Shown piece by piece: positions 1-10,796 of a stretch of DNA of 64,000 nt. Origin of the DNA: Ditylenchus dipsaci (Eukaryota; Nematoda; Chromadorea; Rhabditida; Anguinidae). The notes beneath the pieces were generated by a model. The model saw only the letters and a list, made by a program, of their open reading frames with translations, did no database searches and had not been told where the DNA came from. The stretch lies in the NCBI GenBank assembly GCA_004194705.1, contig SADC01001208.1, forward strand, positions 80,117-144,116, read 5' to 3'. The translations under genes and the position numbers were made by a program. Within the stretch, counting starts at the first letter, position 1. Each line of letters begins with the position of its first letter.

Positions 1-412
1 GTGGTCCCGCGCGAATTCAAAATTTTCAAATTGCTGTGCTTATCAAGTTGCATGGTCCTTTAAGAATCTGATCCTCCCAAAGCCGATGTGACTACCCTTT
101 GGAACAACATGTTGTTTCTGCACGGAACTTTTTATGGTCGGAACTTCCACCTCGAAAACCTCGATTTTCGCTGCCAAAATAGCACCTTGACCGGTGAAAA
201 CGATCTTCTGCGGCAAGAAGTAGATTTTTCGCTAATTTTTCTTTTTGACATCTTTTACAAAATTGGTTTTTTAGAACGGCTTTTTAGGGGGCTCTCTTGA
301 CTCAGCTGTGGCCGTTCTCTATAAATAAACTGTAAGCTTTTCATGTGTCAAAAAAATGCGAAATTAACAGAGCAGACACGGAAATTGAACCTGAGAACGA
401 CAATGGGGGAGT
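1..412. other. No gene recognised
   Basis: I see no convincing coding exon. A short reversed box-B-like motif (ATTGAACCTGAGAAC) lies near 384-398 and may be a tRNA-derived relic. The 70-codon open frame at 88-300 has no recognisable motif or splice context. Confidence 0.5.
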
Positions 413-816
413 TCATAGTCAGGGTCAACTTTTAGGGTCAACTTTTTCTTAAATTCAAAAAATGTCAATATTTATCTCTATATTTTTTTATTTTGATATT
501 CATGACCCCAGGGCAACTTTTTGAGCTCTACATGAAAATATAGGCAGTTTTTCCGAGTGATTTGTTAAAATTCGACGCAGAAAAATCGGAGGATAAAAAA
601 AGTTGAGGGGTCAACTGGGATCAACTTGCGGTCAACATTTTTCAAAATTTTGTAGAAACAAGATTTTAAATTTCTGTAAAAGCCATGTTGTAGACATCGA
701 AAAGTTGATGGGCGGTCAAAAATATCATATTTGGCACTTTTGCTTCAAGAATTGATATTTTAGTAATTTTAACAAAAGTTGACCCCTAACAAGTTGAGGG
801 GTCAACTCGACTATGA
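413..816. repeat. Foldback element with GGGTCAACTTTT arrays in its arms
   Basis: The ends are inverted (TCATAGTC at 413-420 and GACTATGA at 809-816). Both arms hold several copies of GGGTCAACTTTT or its complement, and more copies lie inside at about 505, 605 and 700. No clear target duplication was found. Its construction matches the other motif-array foldback elements in the window, but it is older. Confidence 0.6.
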
Positions 817-825
817 TCACAGCCA

Positions 826-868
826 ATCACGCACAACCCTGCTATACGACTGAGCTACCTATGCCAGA
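826..868 (-). repeat. tRNA-like relic (box A)
   Basis: Read on the minus strand, the sequence GGTAGCTCAGTCGTATAGCA resembles the D-arm and A box of a tRNA gene. No matching T-arm at the right distance completes a tRNA, so this is a tRNA-derived fragment. Confidence 0.35.
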
Positions 869-1744
869 TTCAAGGTGGGGCAAAAAACGCGGACAAGTTT
901 AAAATTTTTGTCAAGGGCTTCTACGCACCGTCTGAAATAAACATTTTTTTGGTGTAGACAAGGATGTTGAAATAACAGCTGTGAGGCCGGTACCTAGTCC
1001 TCATATTCTGCCGTAACCCTAGGTCTAGGTCTCTTAGCATGAGATTAACGTGACTCGCTGCTTAGGGCTAACTCACTAAGTGGTTGCTTCCCGATTGTGG
1101 TGGTTGCCTTGAAGCTGGCCTTATGACCTAAGATTGCAACCGTCCATCTTTGTTACAACAAATTAGAAATAAGAGAGACACGATGAAAAAAGACAAAAAA
1201 AAATGCTACTCGCAAAGTTTCAATGGCTGTAACTGTCTAAATCAAACTGTTTAAAAAGTCTGAATTCCAACAGCGAATTCGGACATATTTCTTTGAATTT
1301 TCGTTGTAATTTTTGAAAAGTCTTTGCACAATCACGTAGCTTTTGATCTTGGCTTTCCAATAAGCTATAAAACACTGCAGGATAATGTAAGAAATATATA
1401 AATTCAAAAATTTCAGGTTTTTTTTGGGCCATCCTGTACTACATGTTCCTTATCTCTTGCAATTTGGAGTGTCCTGGTGCTCCTGGCCGGGTACAACATC
1501 ATATAACCGTATAATTTTTTTTATAAAATGTTAAAAATAGAAAAATTTTGGGAGAATTTTGAAAAAGTGTGACTATTCGCAATTGTAACGAGTCGCTGTA
1601 ATGAGTCACGTTTTAAAACGAGTCGCCTGGCAGTCATTTGAAGGCCCTTCAGCTGTGCGAATCAGTGGATTTGATGGCCACCGAATTGGTTTTATTGGTT
1701 ACTTTATTGATAATCCATGATTGTTTAGATGTTTTTTCGGTAAA
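869..1744. other. No gene recognised
   Basis: This stretch shows no exon with a recognisable protein motif. The minus-strand frame at 1220-1432 (70 codons) has no family signature. A loose repeat of CGAGTCGC/GAGTCAC occurs at 1590-1630. Confidence 0.4.
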
Positions 1745-1746
1745 AG

Positions 1747-2525
1747 GACAACTGCCGACGAAACTAACTGCCGACGCCCAACTGCCCACGATTCCAAATG
1801 CCGACGCCCAACTGCCCACGAATTACCGAATTCTGATTAAATGAAAAGTGTTTAGGTCATAAAATGAACCAACAACAAATAATTTGGTACAGAATAAGAT
1901 TTTATACCAAGATAATATAATGGTATGTGGATACTTTTATAAAGAGAACCTTTATGTAAGCATCGCCTAGGTCCCAGGTTAAAATGACACTGGTTGAACA
2001 CCATATTTTTGTCGCTAAGATCGAGTTTCTAGGCTACCTACAATTACCCTTTTTGACAATTTTCAAAGAGATTTAGGGCTGTATTGGGGTAGAAAAGTAC
2101 CAAAAAGAGGTTAATTTTGTGCAATGAGAGAGATGTTAAACATAGTTTTGAATACTAGGCTAAATAAACTGTGGTATACATGTGTGTTTCATGCATCCAG
2201 AGTCACTTTCGAGTGATTTGTGTCTAAGGTATGTGGGTGTGCGCATCTCAACTCCAAGCCCCAAGCCCCCGAAGGAGGCGCAGAGGGCTTGAGAGTTATA
2301 AATGCGCGCACGCACTTACCTGAGACATGATTCCGAGAAGTACTCTTGACCATAAAATGCATATAGAGTCTATTTTTGCCACGGCCCATGTTAAAAAACA
2401 TGGTAAAACAGACAAAAAGTCAAAATTTCTCAACGCCTAAAACTCAATTGAAAGTTGAATTTTAATCAGAATTTGGTAATTCGTCGGCAGTTGGAGGTCG
2501 GCTATTGGGATCATCGGCAGTTGAC
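1747..2525. mobile_element. Foldback element with CCGACGCCCAACTGCC arms; core shared with 37327-37904
   Basis: The left arm (1747-1844) repeats CAACTGCCGACG-like units and runs into GAATTACCGAATTCTGATTA. The right arm (2460-2525) is the reverse complement of the same units and junction. The core (about 2060-2400) carries a CCAGAGTCACTTTCGAGTG segment, a GTGTGCGCATCTCAAC palindrome and TTTTTGCCACGGCCCATG. All of these recur in the same order in the element at 37327-37904, whose arms are completely different. No clean target duplication was found here, and a tRNA-like SINE end (about 1945-2000) also lies inside. Confidence 0.72.
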
Positions 2526-2984
2526 CCTCGTTCGTTTTTTTAAATAAAATTTTACTTTTGTCTTATTCTTTCTGTATGAAGTCTTGACCGTGATATTGCA
2601 GCTAATTACCTCTCTAGGGAAATATACAGTAGCATTTGAATTTTCCAGCTCAGGCTTCAGATAGTTTCTAAATGCGACTCGAGTATTTTCCAACAGCAAC
2701 AAAGCTAGAACCACAGTTGTTTTTATAAGTCGGTAGTGAAATTGCTTTTTAGGCGCTTCTAGTGAATACAAAACTTCCCTTACCTTTTAAAAAGCGCGGT
2801 AACTCAGAATTCCAAAATTCAAGTGAAGTTTTATCTAGTTTTCATTATCATTCGAAACTTCCGCCAGATTTTCAGTAAATATTATGGCTGTCAAATGAGA
2901 ATTTACTCGAGTATATACTAGGACGAAGCTCTAAACGCATTCGCGCCCACCCCAAAATAATATGCCTTGGTCGCCTCTGTTGTT

Positions 2985-3165
2985 TAAAAATATTCTTTTA
3001 TGTTTATTATTTTTGTCCGGACAGGAAAAATCACTGTCCCGTCGCGGGATTTTTCTTTGGTCCCGGATTTCCGTCCCAGGCTAAATTTTTTGGTCATCCC
3101 GTCCTGGATTTTTTTTTCAAACTTTTTGTCCCGTCCCGGAATAGGCCATCTTCCATCCCTAGTGT
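2985..3165. repeat. One-sided GTCCCGG motif array
   Basis: Short units around GTCCCGGATTTTT/GTCCCGTC repeat five or six times and end at CCATCCCTAGTG. Read on the minus strand the end is TAGGGATGG, like a hAT terminus. I did not find the partner arm, so this is probably a truncated hAT-type motif-array element. Confidence 0.45.
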
Positions 3166-3242
3166 AACTGTTAAAAACAATGAAGTTCGGAAAAATTTTA
3201 GGTTTTAGATTTTGCACAAGCTATTAAAATTAGATGTTTTAT

Positions 3243-3665
3243 ATGGGGACCGTTATAACGAAGGCACGTTTTCTTAGTCGGGACTGGCCGTAGGCGGCTG
3301 TTATATCGAAAAAACCGTTGTATTGAAATGCCCTCATATAGGGGTGTAAATCCTTACCGTAATTCCTCTAATAAGCCCCCCCCCTGTGATTCAAAATCGT
3401 GTTCTTGGCATTGTGTTTTTGACCCATCTTTAGAAGATTCCTCTTTGGCAAGTTACCCCTCAATTTGTAGCCAGTAAGATGAGCTACAAAATAGATGGTG
3501 ATTTGCCTAACAGTGGTCTTCGAAACATAGGTCAAAAGCACAATGCCAGAAACCCGTTTTTTGAATTTAGGGTGGCGGGCGGCTTATTAGAGGAATTACG
3601 GTATTTTGTAGTCAAATCCAGCCAAATAGAGCCTAGAGGGCCGTTATATCGAGGGTCGTTATGAT
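3243..3665. mobile_element. Family A-like MITE with nested family B MITE
   Basis: The outer part repeats ACCGTTATAACGAA/GTTATATCGA units at both ends, in the style of the pogo/Tigger-like MITEs elsewhere in the window. Nested inside, about 3354-3606, is a TACCGTAATTCCTCTAATAAG...CTTATTAGAGGAATTACGGTA pair that marks a family B element. Open frames here are repeat translations. Confidence 0.55.
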
Positions 3666-4333
3666 CTTGGACAATGAACATACCCGAATGCTCGCCCTCA
3701 AATGACTTGCTGCCATTCAGACCCTCTAGCAGTTGATACAACCGGGCATTGTTCTTCGACTCAAAATTCTGGCTTCCTTTATACACGCAAGGCAGCAATT
3801 AGACGACCGCTCACAGGCTGACCAGGAAAAAATACACCCGTGTCTGAGAAAATTTCAATCCGGAAAATGTCCACCATAGCTTCCAATCACGCCCAAAAAA
3901 GATATTAACCCTAGCGATATGGACTTTGAAAAGTGTATATTCTGGTAGAACATACCCATGTTGTAAGTAAAAGTGCTTAGAAGTTTAGCACATTCTCAAA
4001 GTTCCAATTTTTAAAAGTTTTTTGTATTGACATGAAAGCATAAAAATTGCTTTAACTCTTCATAAACGTGACTGTTTTAAAAGAGACTTTCTCAGAAAAT
4101 GATAAAAAAAAGAATGTGTCGTGTAATATAAATTAAGGTGTGCCCATGCCGCTATACCCATCCAAAGCTACTGTAAATTCATTCTCAATCTGCCATTGGT
4201 ATTTATAGTTAAGGTTTCGACTCTAAGTCAATATTTAATGGGTCCTGGTTCTAAAAAGATATTATTAATCTTATCTTTTTTTGCAAGTTGCGTCGGTACG
4301 ATTTTTGGTATGATCTTAAATTAGAGTGTCATA

Positions 4334-4471
4334 ATGATATTACCTTCAGAAGTTATACATGAAATTATTCAATTCACACAAATCTCAAGCTATCGTAAAT
4401 TCATTTTTGTTTCAAGTACCTTTCGCAAATTTGTGATCACCAAACTCAATGAAGAAGCTCGTCTTATATTG
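4334..4471 (+). CDS. Isolated F-box exon (partial or decayed gene)
   Basis: A 46-codon open stretch starts at ATG 4334 and ends exactly at a donor (TTG|GTAATT). The predicted peptide begins LPSEVIHEIIQF and continues through FVSSTFRKFV, matching the F-box pattern (LPxE near the N-terminus, hydrophobic helix, then V-S-xxFR). F-box proteins bind Skp1 and recruit substrates to SCF ubiquitin ligases. No following exon could be identified in the next 2 kb, which is repeat. It resembles, but is not a copy of, the F-box at 60990-61170. It could be a first exon with lost downstream exons, or a dead gene fragment. Confidence 0.5.
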
Positions 4472-4654
4472 GTAATTTTTTAATCTTTTTCTATTATAAC
4501 AAAATCTATAAATTTTGTTTATAAGCCGGTTTTCTTGAGCGCTAAACTTGAGCGCTTAAGGTAGAAAAAGTGTCGGACCCTAGGTGGGAACTAACCCCAG
4601 ACGGTGTGGGGTTCAGTCTTGGTCACGCATTGATTTCATTAACCGCCTCATCCA

Positions 4655-4750
4655 CCATCTAGCGGTTGATTGATTTGTGGTTGATCAACCAGTTGATGAA
4701 GGTGATCAACCAGTGGCTCACAGGCAAATCAACCAGTTGAAAACGCCGGT
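4655..4750. repeat. TGATCAACCAGTTGA motif array
   Basis: Five or six palindromic units around GGTTGATCAACC occur here, followed by a CCAAGACTGGTTG segment. The same units and the CCAAGACTGGT neighbour recur at 58595-58690, so this is a dispersed array-type repeat. No opposite arm was found nearby. Confidence 0.5.
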
Positions 4751-5766
4751 TGATTGGCCAAGACTGGTTGGGTTATTGGCAAAAATTTTGTTGGGAAATT
4801 AAAAAGTAACCATTTTTGGGACGGTGAAGCTAAACAAAGAGCTTCACATGGCTGCCATTTGTGGACCTTTAGCCATTGGTTTTTCAACCTTTTTTGTGAA
4901 CTACCACTACTCGTGCACCACAACCTAGATACCACCGCCAGGCACCACCGCCTGGGTACCTATATGTAGGTATCGCTAACTACCGTATAACCTCTATTAA
5001 ACGGGCACCCCTATAGTTAACGTTTTTCAAATTTGCTTTGCTTTTTTAACCTCAATATTGTTTATTTTTCGAAACGGATGACCACTCATTTTGTAGAGTT
5101 TGTGAAGCTGGGTTACTCACATAAAGGAAGTAGCTATGCAAATAATTATTATTTTTTAAATTTTATATCACAATTTCATCGGTACGTGACATATAAACGC
5201 CGCGCCGAAATCATCGCCGGGACAAAACATCGCCGCGGCCAAAACGACGGCAATCAGGTTCCAAGCTATCTCTATCTCTATATAGTATTTGGGTCGTCTC
5301 CATATAGTATTTGGGTCGGCTGTGTGTGTAACGCTAATACATGCCAAGTCCCGCTTCACCAGTTATATCTTTTTCTGGGAGATATTTTATTAGGCGAGTT
5401 TTTGCTCATTCGATAGCTCTTTTAACGGCGGAGGATCTATAAAATTCAGTTTTAAAGATTACTGCAAAAAAATTCGAGTTTTTGTCACTTGCAGTGGACA
5501 ATTAGGGGTTAAAAATCTTCTTTTATCGAGTTTTTTGACTTTGAAGATTAAAAATGGGTTATAAAGGGCGAAATCGCTTTCGCGGCCAAGTTCATCGTGT
5601 TTGCCAAGATGTCATCTATCATTAAAAGAAAAGAAGGTTGAAAAATTCGCGTTCTAAGAGGGGCATCTCCCTATTATTATGAAAGCTATTTTTTCTAAAA
5701 ATCTTCTTTTTTTTCTTCTTTTAGATCTAAAAATTGGTATAAATAAGCTCGCGGTCAAATTTTTTG

Positions 5767-5912
5767 GTAGCGATCAATTCAGGTGGCGGTGAATTTAGGT
5801 GGCGGTCGAATTCGGCTGGCGGTCAATTTATGTGGCGGTCAGTTTAGTGGCGGTCAAATGAGTCGCAAAAAAAATATGCCGGCGGTCAATATGCTGGCGG
5901 TCAAATGTCCTG
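5767..5912. repeat. GTGGCGGTCAATTTA motif array (one arm)
   Basis: About eight units of GGCGGTCAA with variable AT-rich spacers repeat head to tail. This is the style of terminal array seen in the foldback elements. No inverted partner was found nearby, so it is recorded as a solo arm. Confidence 0.5.
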
Positions 5913-6536
5913 TACCCATATTTCACTAATCCTCCCTGAAAAAAGGTTTCGCCGGTATAAGGGGCTTATTTTACCAGCACTGGAGAAAGATTTTATTAGA
6001 TTTCCTAATGCTAATGAAGCATTTTATCGGCCCCTGAGAAATGTTTTCACAGTGCCGGTAATATTCCATAAGCACCATTAGCTCTATTTTACCGATACCG
6101 AAAAATATTTTACCGGCACATTTAACAGATTATCCAGCCACCGACACGGTCAGATGCACTACAAATAACAGTCTAATATACAGCCTGCGTATTTTCACGG
6201 TGGTACTACCATTTAGGTGCTGCTACTAAGAAACTACCATCTACCACCACCCAAGCACCAATACCTAGACACTTCCATCTGAGTACCGATACCTGGTCAG
6301 TGCCTTGGTAGTACCACCCGAGTACTACTTTTTCAGTGTAACCACCTCAACACTACTACTACGGTACACAAAACTACTTTAAAACTGGTGTTTGTTTAGT
6401 TAAGTGGCTGCTTTAGCGGCACTTGTTTACTTCAGGGGCCTCTGGTTAACAAACGCGTTTTTACTAAAGTGACTGACTTCTTAGATACCCACAAAAGACT
6501 AATAAGATTCATATTTTGACACAAACGTTTGACAAT
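5913..6536. other. Degenerate repeats, no gene recognised
   Basis: The stretch holds scattered TTTTACCGGCA units (5950-6125) and GTACCACC/ACTACC units (6190-6360). Both look like decayed arrays. No coding exon was recognised. Confidence 0.4.
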
Positions 6537-6715
6537 TACAGTCAAGTCTCGATATAAGATACCCCGATATAAGATACACTTCGACATAAGATATACCTGG
6601 GTCCGTCCCAAGTTAAATAAACCCCCTTAAATTAGTCTGTATATAAGATACACTTCGATACAAGATACACTTTGTCCGGTCCCGAGGGTGTATCTTATAT
6701 CGAGACTTGACTGTA
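6537..6715. mobile_element. Family A (pogo/Tigger-like) MITE with ATATAAGATACA units
   Basis: Bounded by TACAGTCAAGTCTCGATATA and its inverted copy ending GAGACTTGACTGTA, with TA at both edges. The unit CGATATAAGATACAC is repeated four times inside. Short TA-flanked elements with such ends are typical non-autonomous Tc1/mariner-superfamily (pogo/Tigger) elements. Confidence 0.75.
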
Positions 6716-7305
6716 TATCAATTTGCACTGGCCTAGTCTAAGCCTAAGGATTTGCCTAAGCAAAAAAGTAATGCCCCCCCCTCCGAAGTAAACAAGTGCC
6801 GTTTTAGCATCGTGAAATCATGTTCAGGACACGATTCTGGATAGGGTATGATGGTTTTTAATTACTTTCAGCTAGATCCAAAATTTTAGATTCTACTCAT
6901 TTAGGGGAGGTACCAGGTGGTTTTCTTACCATTTTCAAACTTACTGGTTTCTTATAAGTATTTTAGCCAATAAAAATAATTTTCGCTACCACCGAGATTC
7001 GAAACTGTAACCCTACAAAATTGGAGGATCAATTCACCGGGGAACCACAAAACATTTTGTGTCGGGCAAATTTTTGTGGATGAATTCGGTGTGGATTAGA
7101 GTTGTACAATTGTCCGGACAAATAGAAACCCGGACAATTGTCCGGACAATTGTCTGGACAAATAGGACAAATTCGGACAAATAGGGACAAATAGAGAATT
7201 TCCAACCTAACTTTATTAACATCGAAGCCAAACAGAAGAAATCATTCAATATCAATTATAAAACACTCAAAATCCATATAATTATAACAAGTAAAACAAA
7301 CTTAC

Positions 7306-7441
7306 TTTTGGCAAACTTCACGAGTCATGGCTAACCAATCGCATACACAATTCTTATTCAAGCCGGCTTCTTTCATAACTTGCTTGATGGAGTAGCTCTA
7401 GTGAAGAATACGTTTCCATCTTTCGCCTTGGTGTACCTGTT
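7306..7441 (-). pseudogene. ISXO2/Merlin-like (IS1595-type) transposase fragment
   Basis: On the minus strand a short exon reads YSIKQVMKEAGLNK, then CVCDWLAMTREVCQK, and stops at a GTAAG donor (complement of 7301-7305). The W-x-x-x-x-REVC signature is characteristic of IS1595/ISXO2-type DDE transposases (Merlin superfamily in animals). The upstream part, RYTKAKDGNVFFTR, is in another frame, so at least one indel is present. It is a fragment and lies inside an element with hAT-type ends, so it may be an older insertion or cargo. Confidence 0.55.
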
Positions 7442-7479
7442 GCTTTTTTGCGAAAAACAGCTTGGTCCCCCTTGTTCAT

Positions 7480-7740
7480 TATGGTTATTGTAACATTGGG
7501 ATTATGGTGATCAGGGTGAATATGGTTAACATGATCACCTTAGAAACGACAGGAGGGACTAAGAAATAAATTGAAACGCATTCTTTACTAGACCCCTTGT
7601 TGGAGTGGTCATTTGTCCACATGTAGAATACAAATAAAAGAACGAAAAACTATAGGGAAAGGTTTTAACAGAACTCGATGACTTAAGACTGAAAAACGCC
7701 AATACAATGGTGGGAAAAACAACAGGGGGGACCAAGGCAA
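7480..7740. repeat. Nested element bounded by GGGGGACCAAGG ends
   Basis: GCTTGGTCCCCCTTGTT at 7488 faces AACAGGGGGGACCAAGGC at about 7727. The same terminal motif occurs at 19697, 20015, 34412, 45018 and 60828, defining a dispersed family of short inverted-end elements. Confidence 0.5.
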
Positions 7741-8164
7741 AATTTGGCCCCCTCTTCTAGGATAGGGCCGTACGGCACGGTAATGAACAGTAATGAATTC
7801 AGGGTCGGCAATTTATGAAGAAATTATAAATGAAGAGTCTTAATAAACGATTCGTCATTAAAAGATTTATCGGTAATTTACCGATTTATTGCAAATTGCA
7901 ATAATCTGTCCTTAGAAAACAACTTTTTTTAATGAAATTTTTTATTTGTCCGATTTCGATAAAGCCGGACAAATAGGCGGACAATTGTCCATTATACAAC
8001 TCTAGTGTAGATGGATTCGGTGCCGCCCGTCAAAACACGCTAATCACTGAGATACGCAAATCATCCAGAACCAAAGAACACGGCTTTTGCGGCTAAACCT
8101 TATCTTGTACTCGTCAAATTTCTTAATCCCTCCAAAATAACTAACTTATTTTACTTATGTTTTG

Positions 8165-8335
8165 TATACGATCAACCCCCGCTATAGTGACACCTCGCAG
8201 ACTTTGGTTGGTTTTGTCTAAAATGTTCTAGACTAGACCTTTGCTATAGTGACACCCCGCTATAGTAACACCCTGACACCACAGTCCGGTTCCAACAAAT
8301 AAAAATACCCTCGATATAGTGACACATGTCAAGTT
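8165..8335. repeat. Degraded family A element (CTATAGTGACACC units)
   Basis: Four GCTATAGTGACACC-like units occur in this interval, resembling family A subterminal repeats such as those at 45298-45673. The outer CAGTCGA ends are no longer recognisable. Confidence 0.4.
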
Positions 8336-8461
8336 TTGTTAATTAAAGTTACAACTTAAAAGCCTAGTGCCCGATGACTGAGAGGAAATTCCATGTTTTT
8401 AAACGCGGGAAGGGCTGTAAACTTTTTTTTTCATAATTTTTTTTGGCTGAAATTGATTTCA

Positions 8462-9241
8462 CGCACCAAATACTGATTTCCCCCAGTAAATTTATTTTTT
8501 CCCCCAGTAAATTTGAATTTCAAACAAAATACTGATTTCCCCCAGTAAATTAGTGATTTCCCCCAGTAAATTACTGATTTCCCCCAGTAAATTTTGCGGG
8601 AATTTGAATTTTCAGGTCAGAAAATACCTTCAACTGGTCAGAATCCCACCCAGAGTGGCCAGAAGTCCCTGAAAGTTGGTTTTTTGGGGGTTTACTAAAG
8701 GGGGGGTAAACTTTTTGCGAAAAATCGATTGAGCGGATCAAATTTCGGGTCCGATGGGCTCAATTGCTCAGGATTCCACCCTTAACCATTCTCAATCATC
8801 TTAAACCACCCTAAACCATCCCAAACTGCTCCAGACCAGTATCTAACTACCCTAAATCAGTGCTTAGGTTGGTTTAAGATAGTTGAGAATGGTTAAGGGT
8901 GGAATCCTGAGCAATTGAGCCCATCGGACCCGAAATTTGATACGCTCAATCGATTTTTCGCAAAAAGTTTACCCCCCCCCTTTAGTAAACCCCCAAAAAA
9001 CCAACTTTCAGGGACTTCTGGTCACTCTGGGGTGGGATTCTCACCAGTTGAAGGTATTTTCTGACCTGAAAATTCAAATTCCCGCAAAATTTACTGGGGA
9101 AATCAGTAATTTACTGGGGGGAAATCAGTAATTTACTGGGGGAAATCACTAATTTACTGGGGAAATCAGTATTTTGTTTGAAATTCAAATTTACTGGGGG
9201 AAAAAATAGATTTACTGGGGGAAATCAGTATTTTGGTGTGT
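8462..9241. mobile_element. Long palindromic foldback with CCCCCAGTAAATT arms
   Basis: The left arm (about 8462-8812) and right arm (about 8858-9241) are near-perfect reverse complements around a spacer of about 45 bp. The outer thirds are arrays of TTTCCCCCAGTAAATTACTGA units. The inner part is unique sequence (TTTACTAAAGGGGGGGTAAAC, CCATCGGACCCGAAATTTGA) conserved between arms. Any open frame in it is one arm of the hairpin, not a gene. Confidence 0.8.
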
Positions 9242-9507
9242 GTTTTTAGTTACAGCCATTTTTTTTGGTCACATTTTAAAGCTAAGATTCAGGGCTACCC
9301 AATAAAAAAATTTTCAGCCACAAATCTCTGAAAAACTTTGATAAAAATGCGTTTCCTTTTACTCTGCCTTTCAGTCATTAGAGTGAGAAGGCCCTTCTCT
9401 TCCAGGCTTTCATAAGGTGTGTTTATAACAAGGACTAATTACAGAAAGTTGTGAGCACCGAACAGGTAAAATATTTCAACTTTGCATGATTTGTATTTTC
9501 GATTTAG

Positions 9508-10754
9508 CCAGTCGTGGTGTTGTCAATTTGTGCCATTGGAGGTCTCAGCCAGGTTATCTCTCAAGTCTACGTTCAGGCCATTAGTCTATTTCATTCGGCC
9601 CGCTGGAACCATCATTTTTTTCGGTCCCCTATTCGATTTGTGATGGGTGGGTTGAATTTTTTATTTGCGAAATGGTCATGTTATTTTGCAGATTTTTCGT
9701 GCCAAAGCTGTGTGAATATGAGATTTGTGTTTTACCTGAAGGGTAAGATCTTGTCTGAAGTAAGTCAATGAATTTTGGTACCGACTAATCAAGATCTGTT
9801 GTCTAGATTGCTCAAATTGACTCTTTTGGTATGAATGAGGCTGCTTCTTCAATGCAAACTCAGCCCAGCACTTCCAATGCTATGTCTTCGGGTCGCAATG
9901 AGCCTAACTCTTTTCCTCAGTCAATGCCGAATCCTTTTCGAAAAAGATGTGCTTATTTCATCGGGTCAGGGCCATAGCCAAGAAATAAAACATAAGAGCA
10001 TCGACAAGGATGGACCTAAGTTCTTCAACCGTATGTTATTAGTATCATGTCACAGTTTCAACTGTTGTTTAAGTCACAAGGGCTAAAGCAAGAATCAGAA
10101 AGCATGTGGACAACAAAAAGAGTAAGCGAACTTACCGTATTTTCTCTGATAGGCGCGCATGCGCGCTTATTTTTCAAATCCCCGAAAATCTGAAAAATTC
10201 GGGTGCTCAACCAAAATCTAAAAAATCGGTAGAGCTAGTATGAGTTAAGAAAATGCATTGAACAACTTTGGAAAAAAAAATTTCTGAGCTGAGATATAGG
10301 CCCTCAAAGTAGGGGTGCGCGCTTATTAGAGGGAATACGGTACTCCGAAAACTTAAATTATTCAAGGGCACAGGAAATTTAATATTTTCTGTCATGATTT
10401 TCACGTTAACTATTTTGGGTTGTTCAGAGAAATGGCTAAAAATAAGAAGTGGGACAAAGCTTTCCGCGAATATGATTTGCTTTGGGAAGATATTCCGAAC
10501 ACTCCAAAAAAGAAACCGAAACAGGACGGACAGAAAGTGGAAGCTTCTCCTGAAAAGCAGTCGATGGATATCAATGATTGGCAAGTTGAAATTCGCAAGT
10601 TCGTAGCTTCGTTATCAAAGAGGGAGAACCGGAGGACAAAGAAGACGTTGAAGAAGGTAGGAAGACTGTGTCACATGCTGTTTTTATCATTATTTTTCAG
10701 AGTGAGAGCCTGCGGCAAGCGAAAAATCTCCTGAATGAATATGTTGCATTTTAA
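9508..10754 (+). CDS. Unrecognised spliced gene, several short exons (candidate)
   Basis: I do not recognise this protein. Exon-like pieces are: 9508-9614 (PVVVLSICAIGGLSQ, hydrophobic), one after the acceptor near 9690 (FFVPKLCEYEICVLPEG), one after 9806 (IAQIDSFGMNEAASSMQ, rich in Ser, Asn and Gln, then EKDVLISSGQGHSQE and DKDGPKFFN), then 10428-10656 and 10701-10754. The last two join in frame through a 44-bp GTAGG...TTTTTCAG intron, giving a lysine-rich tail that ends NLLNEYVAF and a TAA. A poly(A) signal follows. The third exon needs a 1-base frame correction near 9937, and the second/third exon junction also needs one base. The gene may therefore be decayed or the assembly imperfect. 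A family B MITE sits in the intron before 10428. Confidence 0.45.
10133..10342. mobile_element. Family B MITE
   Basis: TACCGTATTTTCTCTGATAGG at the left faces TTATTAGAGGGAATACGGTA at the right, with GCGCGCATGCGCGC next to the left end. It lies in an intron of the candidate gene ending at 10754. Confidence 0.65.
10428..10656 (+). CDS. Penultimate exon of the unrecognised gene
   Basis: Preceded by the acceptor TTGTTCAG and followed by the donor GTAGG. One partial codon and 76 full codons are open. The peptide includes MAKNKKWDKAFREYDLLW, then KKKPKQDG, and ends RRTKKTLKK. It is basic and hydrophilic, with no family signature I know. Confidence 0.6.
10701..10754 (+). CDS. Last exon of the unrecognised gene
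   Basis: Follows TATTTTTCAG and reads SESLRQAKNLLNEYVAF before TAA. Frame is maintained from the exon ending at 10656. Confidence 0.55.
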   Translation, partial: SESLRQAKNLLNEYVAF

Positions 10755-10790
10755 CTTCAGATAACTTCTTTTTACTTTGTTAATGGTTTG

Positions 10791-10796
10791 AATAAA
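10791..10796 (+). promoter_or_regulatory. Poly(A) signal AATAAA
   Basis: A canonical AATAAA lies 37 bp after the TAA at 10752-10754, consistent with the 3' end of that candidate gene. Confidence 0.55.

Larger units (their letters stand above)
7097..8004. mobile_element. hAT-ended element with GGACAATTGTCC/GGACAAATA arms
   Basis: The ends are TAGAGTTGTACAATTGTCC and its inverted counterpart GGACAATTGTCCATTATACAACTCTA. The flanks GTGTGGAT (7089-7096) and GTGTAGAT (8005-8012) are an 8-bp target duplication with one mismatch. TAGAG ends and an 8-bp duplication are hAT hallmarks. Both arms carry repeated GGACAATTGTCC and GGACAAATA units. The interior holds an ISXO2/Merlin-like transposase fragment on the minus strand and a nested GGGGGACCAAGG pair (7488-7735). 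Confidence 0.72.

Noticed and set aside
5033..5416. A 127-codon plus-strand frame
   Set aside because: No domain, composition resembles random AT-rich sequence, crosses a CGCCG-rich repeat patch, no splice context I can support.
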